Shown piece after piece: positions 11,274 through 19,953 of a stretch of 56,989 bases of DNA (position 1 is the first letter of the stretch; each line of letters starts with the position of its first letter). Source of the DNA: Solirubrobacterales bacterium (GTDB lineage Bacteria > Actinomycetota > Thermoleophilia > Solirubrobacterales > Solirubrobacteraceae); NCBI GenBank assembly GCA_027306855.1, contig DAHUYZ010000008.1, positions 1 to 56,989 on the forward strand. Direction: 5' to 3'. The notes below the pieces were generated by a model that worked only from the letters and a program-made list of their open reading frames with translations, made no database searches and was not told the DNA's origin. Made by a program: the position numbers and the translations under genes.

Positions 11274-12251
11274 TCAATCCTTGCGGAGGCTGAGCCCGCG
11301 CGCTTCGAGCGTTTCGATCACCTCGTCGATCGACTTCTTGCCGAAGTTGGGGATCGCGTTCAGCTCGGCCTCGGACTTGGAGATGAGGTCGCCGACCGTC
11401 TGGATGCCGGCGCGCTTGAGGCAGTTGTATGAGCGCACGCCGAGCTCGAGCTCCTCGATCAGGATGCCCCACTCCTCGCCTTGAAGCGCTCCTTGGGCCC
11501 CGCCTGCGCTTACCGCCAGGCCGTGGCCGTCGAGCTGGGCGCCGGGGGTCGCGCGCAGCTCTTGGATGCGGTCGGCATCGGTGAAGATCGCAAGCTGGGA
11601 GATCAGGAGCTCCGCGGCCTCGCGCAGAGCGGCCTGGGGCTCGATCGAGCCGTCGGTCTCGATGTCGAGCGTGAGCTTGTCGAAGTCGGTCTTCTGGCCG
11701 ACGCGGGCCTGCTCGACGGCGTAGGCGACACGTCGTACGGGTGAGAAGATCGAGTCGATCGGGATCACGCCGATCGGCTGGTCGGGCGACTTGTTCTCCT
11801 CGGCGGGCCTGTAGCCGCGACCGCGGCCGATCGTCATGTACAGCTCGAGCTTGGTCTTCTTCTCGAGCGTGGCGATGTGGACGTCGGGGTTGAGGATCTC
11901 GACGCCGGCGGGAAGGTCGATGTCCTTGGCGGTGATCTCGCCGGGCCCGGTGACGACCAGTGGCGCCTCGACCTCGCTGGCGTCGGAATGCATCCGGCAG
12001 ACAATACCCTTGAGGTTGAGCACGATGTCGGTCACGTCCTCCTTGACTCCCTGGACGGTGGAGAACTCGTGCGCGACGCCCTCGATGCGCACGCTGGTGA
12101 CGGCCGCGCCTGCAAGAGAGGAGAGCAGCACGCGCCGCAGCGAGTTTCCGAACGTGTAGCCGAAGCCGCGATCGAGGGGCTCGATCGTGAACGTGCCGCG
12201 GTTCTGCTCTACGGACTCGCTTGTGATCCGGGGGATTTGGAAGTCGAGCAT
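11274..12251 (-). CDS. rpoA: DNA-directed RNA polymerase alpha subunit
   Basis: 325 aa. The N-terminal domain (residues 1 to about 230) has the assembly motif FTIEPLDRGFGYTFGNSLRR and carries dimerisation and beta/beta' contacts. After an Ala/Gly linker, the C-terminal domain (about 255-320: LELGVRSYNCLKRAGI, SEAELNAIPNFG) binds UP elements and activators. The length is normal. It is separated from rpsD by 96 bases and from rplQ by 22, in standard alpha-operon order. Confidence 0.98.
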   Translation of the reverse strand: MLDFQIPRITSESVEQNRGTFTIEPLDRGFGYTFGNSLRRVLLSSLAGAAVTSVRIEGVAHEFSTVQGVKEDVTDIVLNLKGIVCRMHSDASEVEAPLVVTGPGEITAKDIDLPAGVEILNPDVHIATLEKKTKLELYMTIGRGRGYRPAEENKSPDQPIGVIPIDSIFSPVRRVAYAVEQARVGQKTDFDKLTLDIETDGSIEPQAALREAAELLISQLAIFTDADRIQELRATPGAQLDGHGLAVSAGGAQGALQGEEWGILIEELELGVRSYNCLKRAGIQTVGDLISKSEAELNAIPNFGKKSIDEVIETLEARGLSLRKD

Positions 12252-12347
12252 CGGGGTCCTAACGTCGTTTTGGTGTCGGAGCGGCGCCGCTATGTGCGCC
12301 GGGTCTCCACACCGGCGCCACGAGGGCGACCGGCGCGGGAAAAGCGC

Positions 12348-12968
12348 CTACTTCGAGTACAGCTCGACTATGAGCTGCTCCTGCACCGGCGCGGCCACCT
12401 CGCGGCGCTCCGGCTTGCGCAGCACCTTGGCCGTGAGCGACTCGTGGTCGGCCTGGAGCCACGCTGGTATCTGTCCGGTCAGCTCGGTGGCGTCCCTGAC
12501 GACCTGGGTCGCGGGCGTGCCGACCTTGATCGCGATCACGTCGCCTGGCCTGACCTGATAGCTGGGTATGTCTACGCGTCGGCCGTTCACGGTCCAGTGG
12601 CCGTGGCGGATCAGCTGGCGGGCCTGGCGGCGCGAGGCCGCGAAGCCGAGACGAACGAGCACGTTGTCCAGGCGGCACTCGAGCAGCGCGAGCAGGTTCT
12701 CGCCGGTGATGCCGGGCTGGCGCGATGCCTTCTCGTAGTAACCGTGGAACTGCTTCTCGAGCACGCCGTAGTAGCGGCGGGCCTTCTGCTTCTCGCGCAG
12801 CTGCAGGCGGTACTCGCTCTGCTTCTGGCGGCCGCGACCGTGCTCGCCTGGCGGGTAGGAACGACGCTCGACGCCGCACTTGTCGGTCAGACAGCGCTCG
12901 CCCTTCAGGAAGAGCTTTTGCCCCTCGCGGCGGCATTGCTTGCACTGCGGGCTCGTGTCACGCGCCAT
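12348..12968 (-). CDS. rpsD: 30S ribosomal protein S4, zinc-binding form
   Basis: 206 aa. A primary 16S binder and usual translational autoregulator of the alpha operon. The N-terminus keeps four zinc ligands (C9, C12, C26, C31), so this is the C+ paralog type. The S4 RNA-binding domain spans about residues 93-155 ([20 protein letters not shown]). It is three bases after rpsK. The 96-base gap to rpoA is the largest gap in the alpha operon apart from that around rpmJ, and could hold a regulatory site. Confidence 0.97.
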   Translation of the reverse strand: MARDTSPQCKQCRREGQKLFLKGERCLTDKCGVERRSYPPGEHGRGRQKQSEYRLQLREKQKARRYYGVLEKQFHGYYEKASRQPGITGENLLALLECRLDNVLVRLGFAASRRQARQLIRHGHWTVNGRRVDIPSYQVRPGDVIAIKVGTPATQVVRDATELTGQIPAWLQADHESLTAKVLRKPERREVAAPVQEQLIVELYSK

Positions 12969-12971
12969 GTC

Positions 12972-13367
12972 TCAGACCCTCCTACGCTTGCGGGGGCGGC
13001 ACCCATTGTGAGCTTGGGGAGTGACGTCCTTGACGCCCGTAACTTCGAGGCCGGCTGCCTGCAGCGAGCGGATCGCCGTCTCGCGACCGGAGCCCGGCCC
13101 CTTGACGTAGACCTCGACCTTCTGGAGGCCTTGCTCGAGGGCCTTGCGGGCAGCCGCGTCGGCGGTGACCTGGGCGGCGAAGGGAGTGGACTTGCGCGAC
13201 CCCTTGAAGCCTGCGCCGCCGGCGGACTCCCAGGCGATGACGTTGCCGGAAGTGTCGGTCAGCGAGACGATCGTGTTGTTGAAGGACGTCTTGATGTGGG
13301 CCTGGCCGACGGGGATGTTCTTCTTCTGCTTGCGCCGTCCGCGCGCAGTGCGCTTGGGAGCAGCCAT
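12972..13367 (-). CDS. rpsK: 30S ribosomal protein S11
   Basis: 131 aa with the S11 core ([16 protein letters not shown]) and the conserved C-terminus [18 protein letters not shown]. It binds 16S rRNA in the platform and helps shape the mRNA exit site. The short Lys/Arg-rich N-terminal tail is normal. Its ATG overlaps the rpsM stop by one base. Confidence 0.97.
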   Translation of the reverse strand: MAAPKRTARGRRKQKKNIPVGQAHIKTSFNNTIVSLTDTSGNVIAWESAGGAGFKGSRKSTPFAAQVTADAAARKALEQGLQKVEVYVKGPGSGRETAIRSLQAAGLEVTGVKDVTPQAHNGCRPRKRRRV

Positions 13368-13747
13368 TACTTCTTGACCTTCTTCTTGCCGGCGACCTGC
13401 ATGCGCTTGGGGCCCTTGCGGGTGCGCGCGTTGGTCTTCGTCTTCTGGCCCCGGACGGGCAGACCGCGACGGTGGCGTAGGCCGCGGTAGCAGGCGATCT
13501 CTTGGAGGCGCTTGATGTCTTGGGAGCGCTCGCGGCGCAGGTCGCCCTCGACGGTCTGGGAGCGGTCGATCTCATCGCGTAGGCGCGCTACCTCATCCTC
13601 GGTCAGGTCGCGGATGTAGGTGTCGGGGTGGACATCGACCTGGGCGAGCAGCTTGTTCGACGTGGAGCGGCCGATGCCGTAGATGTAGGTCAGGCCGATC
13701 TCGGCGCGCTTGTTGAGGGGTAGGTTGACCCCGGCGATACGAGCCAT
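13367..13747 (-). CDS. rpsM: 30S ribosomal protein S13
   Basis: 126 aa, beginning [20 protein letters not shown], with the C-terminal basic tail ([16 protein letters not shown]) that reaches the P-site tRNA. It contacts L5 in bridge B1b. The ribosome site GGAGGTG sits directly after a stem-loop (GCAAGGC/GCCTTGC) in the 86-base gap from rpmJ, so initiation may be structure-sensitive. Confidence 0.97.
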   Translation of the reverse strand: MARIAGVNLPLNKRAEIGLTYIYGIGRSTSNKLLAQVDVHPDTYIRDLTEDEVARLRDEIDRSQTVEGDLRRERSQDIKRLQEIACYRGLRHRRGLPVRGQKTKTNARTRKGPKRMQVAGKKKVKK

Positions 13748-13833
13748 CTAAGAGACACCTCCGCAAGGCATCCAGCCTTGCGTCCTGATGAGCATGCTCG
13801 GCATCACGCCTCGCTCGACCGGATTCGCTGCGC
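13748..13833 (-). promoter_or_regulatory. rpmJ-rpsM spacer with hairpin at the rpsM ribosome site
   Basis: Read on the minus strand, the spacer ends GCAAGGC-tggat-GCCTTGC-GGAGGTG and then the rpsM ATG about 8 bases on. The 7-bp stem abuts the Shine-Dalgarno sequence. A role in translational control is inference; spacers this long are unusual in the rest of the operon. Confidence 0.4.
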
Positions 13834-13947
13834 TCATCCTTGACGCTGCTTGTGGCGCTTGTTCTGGCAGATGACGAGGACCGCTTTGTGGCGGCGGATG
13901 ATCCTGCACTTCTCGCACATCGGCTTGACCGACGGTCTGACCTTCAT
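13834..13947 (-). CDS. rpmJ: 50S ribosomal protein L36, zinc-binding form
   Basis: 37 aa, [20 protein letters not shown] and so on, with the zinc ligands C11, C14, C27 and H32 all present (C+ type). I chose the ATG at 13947, which gives the exact family length; a longer in-frame extension upstream is composed of map-proximal spacer and resembles no protein. Unusually it follows map directly (125-base gap) with no infA between. Confidence 0.96.
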   Translation of the reverse strand: MKVRPSVKPMCEKCRIIRRHKAVLVICQNKRHKQRQG

Positions 13948-14072
13948 GATCCCTTTCGGCTGTGTCCCGGCGACTCGGCTCTGGCTGCCGGGACGGCTGC
14001 CGCTACCGGGTCGTGGTCTAGCTCGCACACGCCTATTGGGGCGGGTGCGAGCAGGACTCAAAATCCTAGCAA
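13948..14072 (-). promoter_or_regulatory. structured spacer where infA is normally found
   Basis: This is the 125-base gap between map and rpmJ. It holds two strong stem-loops: GCTCGCAC (14021-14028) with GTGCGAGC (14045-14052), extended inside by CGCC/GGCG; and GTCCCGGC (13964-13971) with GCCGGGAC (13987-13994). A smaller AGGA/TCCT hairpin lies next to the first. Neither strong stem is followed by a T-run on the minus strand, so they do not look like intrinsic terminators. No IF-1 coding potential is present in any frame. Confidence 0.55.
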
Positions 14073-14882
14073 CTACGAAGCGTGGGCGGCCGGCTCGCCA
14101 CGCAGCTGGGCTCCTCGGCGCGCGTCGGGGTGCAGATGCCACGGCGTGAGGATGCGTGGAGCGTCCGTGGTGACGGCGACCGTGAACTCGAAATGGGCGG
14201 CTAGGGAGTCGTCCTGGGAGAAGATCGCCCAGCCGTCGCCGGCTACGCGCACGGATGGGCGACCGGCAGTGGTCATCGGCTCGATCGCAAGCACCATGCC
14301 CTCCTCCAGCAGGGGTCCCTTGCGGGGCGCGCCGTAGTTTGGGACCTGGGGATCCTCATGCATGTTTTTGCCGACCCCGTGACCGACGAGCGAGCGTATG
14401 ACCGATAGGCCGGCGCCCTCGGCGACCCGTTGGATCGCATGGGAGACGTCGCCGAGCCGGTTGCCTGGGCGACATTGCTCGACACCGGCGTACAGGGCCT
14501 GCTCAGTGGCGCTCAACAGGTTCTCCGCGAACGGAGAGATCTCCCCGACTGGGAACGTGCGCGCCGCGTCGGCGACCCAGCCGTCGAGCGTGACGCCGAT
14601 GTCGACGGAGAGGATGTCGCCGCGATCGAGCCGGTAACGCCCGGGGATGCCGTGCACGACCATTGAGTTGGGGGATGCGCAGATCGAGCCGGGAAAGCCG
14701 CGATAGCCCTTGAACGTGGGGGTTGCCCCTTGCGAGCGGATGAAGCGCTCGACCGCGCTGTCCAGCTCTGAGGTGCGTATGCCGGGCCTGATCTTGGCGG
14801 CCACGATGTCGAGCGCCGCCGCCTGGATGAGCCCGGCAGCGGCCATCTTCTCGATCTGATCGGGGGACTTCTTGATGATCAC
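14073..14882 (-). CDS. map: methionine aminopeptidase, type I
   Basis: A 269-aa enzyme that removes N-terminal Met from nascent proteins. The dinuclear metal site is visible in order: Asp in [13 protein letters not shown] (two Asp), His in [12 protein letters not shown], Glu in LAIEPM and Glu in HFEFTVAV. The C-terminal 15 residues ([18 protein letters not shown]) are an unconserved tail. It lies 28 bases after adk in the usual secY-adk-map order of the spc operon. Confidence 0.95.
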   Translation of the reverse strand: MIIKKSPDQIEKMAAAGLIQAAALDIVAAKIRPGIRTSELDSAVERFIRSQGATPTFKGYRGFPGSICASPNSMVVHGIPGRYRLDRGDILSVDIGVTLDGWVADAARTFPVGEISPFAENLLSATEQALYAGVEQCRPGNRLGDVSHAIQRVAEGAGLSVIRSLVGHGVGKNMHEDPQVPNYGAPRKGPLLEEGMVLAIEPMTTAGRPSVRVAGDGWAIFSQDDSLAAHFEFTVAVTTDAPRILTPWHLHPDARRGAQLRGEPAAHAS

Positions 14883-14910
14883 CAGACGAGCTTATCCGCG
14901 AGGGACAGGC

Positions 14911-15585
14911 CTACAGCCTGTCCTCCATGCGCAGCGTGGCGACCGTCGCTCGGATGTGGTTGTGCACCTCGTTGGGATCGCGTGTGCCGTCGAAGCGGCG
15001 CAGCAGGCCGGCCTGTTCGTAGTAGTCGATCAGGGGAGCGGTCTGCTCGGCGTAGACCTCCAGGCGCTTGCGGATCGTGTCCTCCTTGTCATCGTCGCGC
15101 TGGATCAGGCGCGAGCCGTCTTGATCGCAGACGCCCTCGTGCTTGGGAGGGTCGAGCTCGACGTGGTAGACGTGGCCCGCCTTCAGGCATACGCGCCGTC
15201 CGCTCAGACGGCGGACGATTTCCTCGTCAGGCACCTCGAGCGCAAGCGCGCCGGTGAGCCTGCGCTGCGACTCGGCCAGCGTGGCTGCGAGCGCATCGGC
15301 TTGACTGGAGTTGCGGGGGAAGCCGTCGAGCAGGAAACCTTCGCGAGCGTCCTGCTCGGTGATGCGGGCGGAGATCATGCCTAGGATCACCTCGTCGGGG
15401 ACGAGCTCGCCGGCGTCCATGTAGCGCTTGGCGGCCTGGCCCAGCTCGGTCCCGTTGGCGACCTGGGCGCGCAGCATGTCGCCTGTGGAGATGTGGGCAA
15501 GCGAAAAGTCTTGTTGGAGGCGTTCGGCCTGGGTGCCCTTGCCGGCGCCGGGGGGTCCCAGGAGGATCAGGTTCGTCTCGGCCAT
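14911..15585 (-). CDS. adk: adenylate kinase
   Basis: 224 aa; converts ATP + AMP to 2 ADP. P-loop GPPGAGKGTQ at residues 9-18, AMP-binding STGDMLR near 32-38, and LLDGFPRN near 84-91. This is the long-LID form; the LID retains only two Cys (VCLKAG and GVCDQD), so a full four-ligand zinc site is not evident. It lies 32 bases after secY. Confidence 0.96.
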   Translation of the reverse strand: MAETNLILLGPPGAGKGTQAERLQQDFSLAHISTGDMLRAQVANGTELGQAAKRYMDAGELVPDEVILGMISARITEQDAREGFLLDGFPRNSSQADALAATLAESQRRLTGALALEVPDEEIVRRLSGRRVCLKAGHVYHVELDPPKHEGVCDQDGSRLIQRDDDKEDTIRKRLEVYAEQTAPLIDYYEQAGLLRRFDGTRDPNEVHNHIRATVATLRMEDRL

Positions 15586-15617
15586 TTCAGGTGGAGCCTA
15601 GGCGGCCTCCGGGCCGA

Positions 15618-16889
15618 CTAGCGTAGGAATCCCTCGTAGGACCGCATCATCAGCTGAGCCTCGAGCTGCTTCATGGTTTCGAGGGCGACGCCGATTACGA
15701 TCAGGATGGAGGTGCCGCCGAAGTAGAAGTTGGCGTGGGTGCGGGCGATCAGGATCGTGGGGAGCGCCGCGACCGCCGCGAGGAACAGCGCGCCAGGGAA
15801 CGTGAGGCGGGCGAGGATGCGGTCAAGGAATTCGGCGGTGGGTCGTCCGGGCCGTACGCCAGGGATGAAGCCGCCGTACTTCTTGAGGTTGTCGGCCTGA
15901 TCGACGGGATTGAAGGTGACGGCTGTATAGAAGTACGTGAAAATGATGATGAAAATAGACTCGCCGACGACATAGTGCCAACCGTTGGGCGTAAAGAAGT
16001 TGGAGAGGCTTTTCGCCCAGTGGGTGTGGATCAGCTGGCCGACCGTCGGCGGGAAGGCCATGATGGAGGCGGCGAAGATGACTGGGATGACGCCCGCCAT
16101 GTTGACGCGCAGCGGGAGATACGTCTGTCCGCCCTCGGTCATGCGCCTGCCGATGACGCGCTTGGCGTACTGGACGGGGATGCGCCGCTGGCCCTCCTGG
16201 ACGAACACGATCCCGGCGACGACGGCGAGCACGATGAAGGGCATCATCACCTTGAAGACCTGATCTTGGCTCGTCCACCACGACTGGATCCCGGACGGCA
16301 GGCGGGCGACGATCGAGGCGAAGATCAAGAGCGATATGCCGTTGCCGATGCCGCGTTGGGTGATGAGCTCGCCGATCCACATCAACAGAACGCAGCCGGC
16401 GGTGAGGCAGATCACGATCAGGAAGATGTGGGGCGCGTCGAATTTCGAGACGACCGATTCGCCGGCGGACGCCTGCAGCGAGTGGAACAGGAAGACGTAT
16501 CCGATCGACTGGGCGAAGGCGAGGCCGACGGTCAGGTAGCGGGTGTACTGGGTGATGCGAGCCTGGCCGACCTCCCCTTCCTTGGACAGCTTCTCAAGCG
16601 AGGGCACAACGACTTGGAGCAGCTGCAGGATGATCGAGGCGGTGATGTAGGGCATGATGCCGAGCGCGAACAGCGCGATCCGGGCGAGCCCGCCTCCGGA
16701 GAAGAGGTTCAGGAAGCCGAGGATGTTGGAGCCGCCGAACTGCTTCTGGATGTTGTTGACGGCGGTCAGGTTGACGCCGGGAACGGGGATGTGCGAGCCG
16801 AGCCGGTAAATCAGCAGCATCGCGCCCGTGAACAGGAGCTTCTTGCGGATGTCCGCGACCTGAAAGGCGCTGAGGATCGTCGAGAGCAT
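15618..16889 (-). CDS. secY: protein translocase subunit SecY
   Basis: 423 aa with about ten membrane helices, forming the SecYEG pore. Family signatures are visible: IYRLGSHIPVPGVN (first helix end), the plug-side GLARIALFALGIMPYITASI, and WIGELITQRGIGNGISLLIF. The cytosolic loop near GVRPGRPTAEFLDRIL binds SecA and ribosomes. It sits 54 bases after rplO, as in other spc operons; its partner SecE is encoded at 46322-46891. Confidence 0.97.
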   Translation of the reverse strand: MLSTILSAFQVADIRKKLLFTGAMLLIYRLGSHIPVPGVNLTAVNNIQKQFGGSNILGFLNLFSGGGLARIALFALGIMPYITASIILQLLQVVVPSLEKLSKEGEVGQARITQYTRYLTVGLAFAQSIGYVFLFHSLQASAGESVVSKFDAPHIFLIVICLTAGCVLLMWIGELITQRGIGNGISLLIFASIVARLPSGIQSWWTSQDQVFKVMMPFIVLAVVAGIVFVQEGQRRIPVQYAKRVIGRRMTEGGQTYLPLRVNMAGVIPVIFAASIMAFPPTVGQLIHTHWAKSLSNFFTPNGWHYVVGESIFIIIFTYFYTAVTFNPVDQADNLKKYGGFIPGVRPGRPTAEFLDRILARLTFPGALFLAAVAALPTILIARTHANFYFGGTSILIVIGVALETMKQLEAQLMMRSYEGFLR

Positions 16890-16943
16890 GGCTTTGGATC
16901 GGTGGCGCGGGGGAGCTTTCAGCCCACGCCCGATTCGCCGATT

Positions 16944-17525
16944 CTAGTCCTCGATGGTGTGGCAGGCGCCCCCGGCGGCCTCTATGCGCTCGCGCGCAGC
17001 CGCGCTGAAGGCATGCGCGTAGACGGTCAGCGGCTTGCTCAGCTCACCCTTGGCGAGCACCTTGACGGGCACATCCTTACGCGTAGCCAAGCCCTTGGAG
17101 CGCATCGATTCGAGTGTGACCTCTGCGCCCGCATCGAAGCGGCCGTCCAGGTCGGAGATGTTCACGGCCTGGGTGTGCGTGCGGAACGGCTCGAAGGGCA
17201 TCGACTTCTTCATGTGGGGACCGCGCAGCTTGCGCATGCGCATGTGGATCGGCATCTGACCACCCTCGAAGCGGGGTCTGCTCTTGGCGCCGGAGCGCGA
17301 GCCGTAGCCCTTTTGGCCGCGGCCGGCGGTCTTGCCGGTGCCTGAGCCTTCACCCCGGCCGACGCGCTTGCGAGGACGGCGACTCCCGGGAGCGGGCGCG
17401 AGCGAGTGCAGGCCGATGCGCTGCTCGACCTTCTCGTCCTCGGCGCCTTGGCCCTGCTTGGTCACCGCGCGGGTGCGCCTGGAGGGTGTGGCCTTGGCGG
17501 CAGGGTCTTGGGCTGCGGGACTCAT
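16944..17525 (-). CDS. rplO: 50S ribosomal protein L15
   Basis: 193 aa, longer than the usual 145-150 because of about 40 extra N-terminal residues (MSPAAQDPAAKATPSRRTRA and on) before the conserved start IGLHSLAPAPGSRR. Core motifs RVGRGEGSGTGKTAGRGQKG and GGQMPIHMRMRKLRG are intact. I chose ATG 17525 because it has AGGAG upstream and overlaps the rpmD stop in an ATGA. Upstream in-frame sequence belongs to rpmD. Confidence 0.94.
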   Translation of the reverse strand: MSPAAQDPAAKATPSRRTRAVTKQGQGAEDEKVEQRIGLHSLAPAPGSRRPRKRVGRGEGSGTGKTAGRGQKGYGSRSGAKSRPRFEGGQMPIHMRMRKLRGPHMKKSMPFEPFRTHTQAVNISDLDGRFDAGAEVTLESMRSKGLATRKDVPVKVLAKGELSKPLTVYAHAFSAAARERIEAAGGACHTIED

Positions 17526-17743
17526 GATCCTTGCTCCTGCTTGGGCGTCCTCGCTGGAGCATCCCCGTCCGTGTGGACATCGACTAGGTGGCGGACGGCG
17601 TGAACCATGCCTCGCGCCTGCTCGCAGTCCTCGATCTCGACCGTGTGTCCGATCCGACGCAGGCCGAGCGAGCGCAGCGTATCGAGCTGGCGCTGGTTGC
17701 AGCCGTTGCTGGAGCGCCGCTGGGTGACCGAGATCTTCCCCAT
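17522..17743 (-). CDS. rpmD: 50S ribosomal protein L30
   Basis: 73 aa; ISVTQRRSSNGCNQRQLDTL and GLRRIGHTVEIED are the L30 core. The normal length is about 60; the last 12 residues (DGDAPARTPKQEQGS) are an unconserved tail. Its start overlaps the rpsE stop (TGATG) and its stop overlaps rplO (ATGA), so three genes are tightly coupled. Confidence 0.95.
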   Translation of the reverse strand: MGKISVTQRRSSNGCNQRQLDTLRSLGLRRIGHTVEIEDCEQARGMVHAVRHLVDVHTDGDAPARTPKQEQGS

Positions 17744-18381
17744 CAGGCCGACGCCTCCGCAGCCTCGCCGGTCTCTGCGGTCTCGCCGGCCTGCGCAACC
17801 TCGCCGGCCTGCTCACCGCTTCCATCCGCGTCGTCCTGCGACTCGGCCGCCCCGTTGGAGGGCTGCTCTGTGAGACCGAGAACCTTGGCGATCGAGAGAC
17901 CGCGCAGCTCGGCTACCTCCTTGGGGGTGCGCAGGTCGCGAAGCCCGGCGACGGTCGCCTTGACGAGGTTGATCGGGTTCTGGGTGCCGAGGCTCTTGGA
18001 GAGGATGTCGTGGATGCCGGCGAGCTCGAGCACGGCGCGGACGCCTCCGCCGGCGATGACGCCGGTGCCGGGAGCGGCGGGCTTGAGCAGGACGCGGCCG
18101 GACCCGAAGACGCCGGTCGTCTGGTGGGTGATCGTGGAGCCGTGCTTGGGGACGCGGAAGAGGTCCTTCTTGGCTCGCTCGACGCCCTTTTGGATGGCGA
18201 GGGGAACCTCGTTGGCCTTGCCGTAGCCGACGCCGACGATTTCGCGTTCGTCTCCGACGACGACGAGCGCCGTGAACGAGAAGCGCCGGCCACCCTTGAC
18301 GACCTTGGCGACGCGGTTGATCTCGACGACGCGCTCCTGGAGGTCCAGAGCGCCGGCGCTGACTGATCTATCTGATGACAT
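17743..18381 (-). CDS. rpsE: 30S ribosomal protein S5 with acidic C-terminal tail
   Basis: 212 aa. The core (residues about 12-165) carries [20 protein letters not shown] and the [18 protein letters not shown] loop that monitors the decoding site. The usual length is about 165; the extra C-terminal residues are Glu/Ala/Gly-rich ([18 protein letters not shown]). I chose ATG 18381 as the first start consistent with the family; the frame is open further upstream only across the rplR end. Confidence 0.95.
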   Translation of the reverse strand: MSSDRSVSAGALDLQERVVEINRVAKVVKGGRRFSFTALVVVGDEREIVGVGYGKANEVPLAIQKGVERAKKDLFRVPKHGSTITHQTTGVFGSGRVLLKPAAPGTGVIAGGGVRAVLELAGIHDILSKSLGTQNPINLVKATVAGLRDLRTPKEVAELRGLSIAKVLGLTEQPSNGAAESQDDADGSGEQAGEVAQAGETAETGEAAEASA

Positions 18382-18763
18382 GAGCGAGAGAGGGTAGCGG
18401 GAGAGTGGCTTTAGACGTCGATGCCGGCCTCGCGGATCGCCTCGGCGACCGCGCGACGCGGCCGTGGTAGCGGTAGCCGCCGCGGTCGAACACGACCTCG
18501 GTGATCCCTGCGGCCTTGGCGCGCTCGGCCAGCAGCTCGCCTGAGCGCTTGGTGCGCTCCGCGGTCGAAAGCTTGCGAAGCTCGGGCTCATACCAGTGCA
18601 CGGCCGCAAGCGTGCGGCTGGCTCCATCGTCTACAACCTGCGCAGAGAGCCCGCGGTTGGAGCGAAACACCGACACACGCGGGCGCGTGGCCGTGCCCGA
18701 CACCTTGGCGCGCACGCGGCGGCGCCGTTTGAGCCGGCGAGTCTCCTTGGTGAGAACGGTCAT
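18368..18763 (-). CDS. rplR: 50S ribosomal protein L18, 3' end frameshifted
   Basis: L18 binds 5S rRNA. The frame matches the family well to [12 protein letters not shown] (about residue 103), then turns into [11 protein letters not shown] and runs on past the expected end. Moving to the neighbouring frame at about 18453 (one base missing, or two extra, within a CGCGCG run) restores [13 protein letters not shown] and a TAA at 18411-18413, giving a normal 117-aa protein. As L18 is essential, an assembly or sequencing error is the likeliest cause. Its start overlaps the rplF stop by four bases. Confidence 0.93.
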   Translation of the reverse strand: MTVLTKETRRLKRRRRVRAKVSGTATRPRVSVFRSNRGLSAQVVDDGASRTLAAVHWYEPELRKLSTAERTKRSGELLAERAKAAGITEVVFDRGGYRYHGRVARSPRRSARPASTSKATLPLPSLAHVIR

Positions 18764-19293
18764 GCGCGCTTCCCGACCTTCCGTTGCACGTACTCGCCCT
18801 CGTAGCGGATGCCCTTGCCCTTGTAGGGCTCGGGGGGGCGCTGCTTGCGGATGATCGCGGCGATCTCGCCGACCTGCTGCTTGGAGATGCCCTTGACGAC
18901 GATCCGAGTGGGCTGGGGCACTTCGAATTCGATCCCGTCAGGCGCGGCGATGGGGACGGGGTGGGAGTAGCCGACGGAGAGCTCGAGGTTCTTGCCCTTC
19001 ATCTGGGCGCGATAGCCGACGCCTTGGATCTCCAGGCGCTTCTCGTAGCCGTCTGTGACGCCTTGGACCATGTTCGCGACGAGCGAGCGGACAAGGCCGT
19101 GGAGGGCGCGGTGCTCACCGCGGTCGGTGGGGCGCGTGACGATCAGGCGCTCGCCGTCCTGGGCGACGTCGATGTCGCGGGGGATGCGCTCGGAGAGCTC
19201 GCCCTTGGGGCCCTTGACGTGTACCGACTCGGGCTCGATCGCTACGGTCACGCTCGTAGGCACGGCGATTGGCTGTCTACCGATCCTTGACAT
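18760..19293 (-). CDS. rplF: 50S ribosomal protein L6
   Basis: 177 aa with two repeats of the L6 fold. It opens [20 protein letters not shown] and ends with [19 protein letters not shown], the conserved C-terminal signature contacting 23S rRNA near the sarcin-ricin loop. It follows rpsH by 18 bases and overlaps rplR by four. Confidence 0.97.
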   Translation of the reverse strand: MSRIGRQPIAVPTSVTVAIEPESVHVKGPKGELSERIPRDIDVAQDGERLIVTRPTDRGEHRALHGLVRSLVANMVQGVTDGYEKRLEIQGVGYRAQMKGKNLELSVGYSHPVPIAAPDGIEFEVPQPTRIVVKGISKQQVGEIAAIIRKQRPPEPYKGKGIRYEGEYVQRKVGKRA

Positions 19294-19311
19294 TTATAGC
19301 CTGAGCCTTGC

Positions 19312-19719
19312 TTACCAGACCTGGGCTATGACCTCGCCGCCTACGCCGGCGGCGCGGGCGTCGTGACCGGTCATGACTCCGTGGGACGTTGAAACGATCG
19401 AGGTGCCCATGCCGCCGAGCACCTTCGGGATGTGCTTGGCGTCGACGTAGGTGCGCCGGCCGGGGCGCGATACGCGGCGCAGCCCTGAGATCGCGGAGCG
19501 CCGATCGTCTGTGTACTTCAAGCGGATCGCAATCAGCTGACCGGCGTTGCCGTCGGGGGCGGACGAGAGCGACCAGGACTCGATGTAGCCCTGCTCGGCG
19601 AGGATGCGAGCGAGCTCGGACTTGAGGCTCGACGCGGGGATCTCGACCGTCTCGTGGGCGGCGTGGATCGCGTTGCGAATCCGCGTGAGGAAGTCGGCTA
19701 TGGGGTCTGTCATGGACAT
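19312..19719 (-). CDS. rpsH: 30S ribosomal protein S8
   Basis: 135 aa; MTDPIADFLTRIRNA and the C-terminal GTSIVSTSHGVMTGHDARA are diagnostic. A central 16S binder, and in many bacteria the translational repressor of the spc operon. The first start gives MSMTDPIADF; the second Met, two codons later, is the family norm. It lies 48 bases after rpsN. Confidence 0.96.
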   Translation of the reverse strand: MSMTDPIADFLTRIRNAIHAAHETVEIPASSLKSELARILAEQGYIESWSLSSAPDGNAGQLIAIRLKYTDDRRSAISGLRRVSRPGRRTYVDAKHIPKVLGGMGTSIVSTSHGVMTGHDARAAGVGGEVIAQVW

Positions 19720-19767
19720 AGCTGTTTCTTCTTATTTAAACGTTTCAAGAAATCCCGCTGGTGTGGG

Positions 19768-19953
19768 CTACCAGGAGGACTTGGTCATCCCGGGGATGTG
19801 GCCGTTGTGGGCGAGCTCGCGCAGGCAGATGCGGCAGAGCCCGAACTTGCGGTAGACCGAATGGGGTCGGCCGCAGCGATTGCAGCGAGTATAGGCGCGC
19901 GTCTTGAACTTTGGCTTGCGCATCTGCTTGACGCGTAGGGCGGTCTTGGCCAT
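19768..19953 (-). CDS. rpsZ: 30S ribosomal protein S14, type Z (zinc)
   Basis: 61 aa, the short zinc form with CNRC and CRIC (C24, C27, C40, C43) and the typical C-terminus [10 protein letters not shown]. It assembles late into the 30S head. It overlaps the rplE stop by one base. The zinc-independent long S14 is not in this window. Confidence 0.97.
   Translation of the reverse strand: MAKTALRVKQMRKPKFKTRAYTRCNRCGRPHSVYRKFGLCRICLRELAHNGHIPGMTKSSW

Noticed and set aside
11877-13490. 537-codon plus-strand frame opposite rpoA-rpsD-rpsK
   Set aside because: Runs across three real genes on the other strand; high-GC antisense frames are often open.
14045-14072. tRNA-like 3' end (GGATTTTGAGTCC) in the map-rpmJ gap
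   Set aside because: No 5' half can be formed; the would-be D and anticodon arms fall in map codons. It is explained by simple hairpins.
18368-18410. Extra C-terminus of L18 as a genuine novel tail
   Set aside because: The alternative frame restores a near-consensus L18 end, so a frameshift explains it better.
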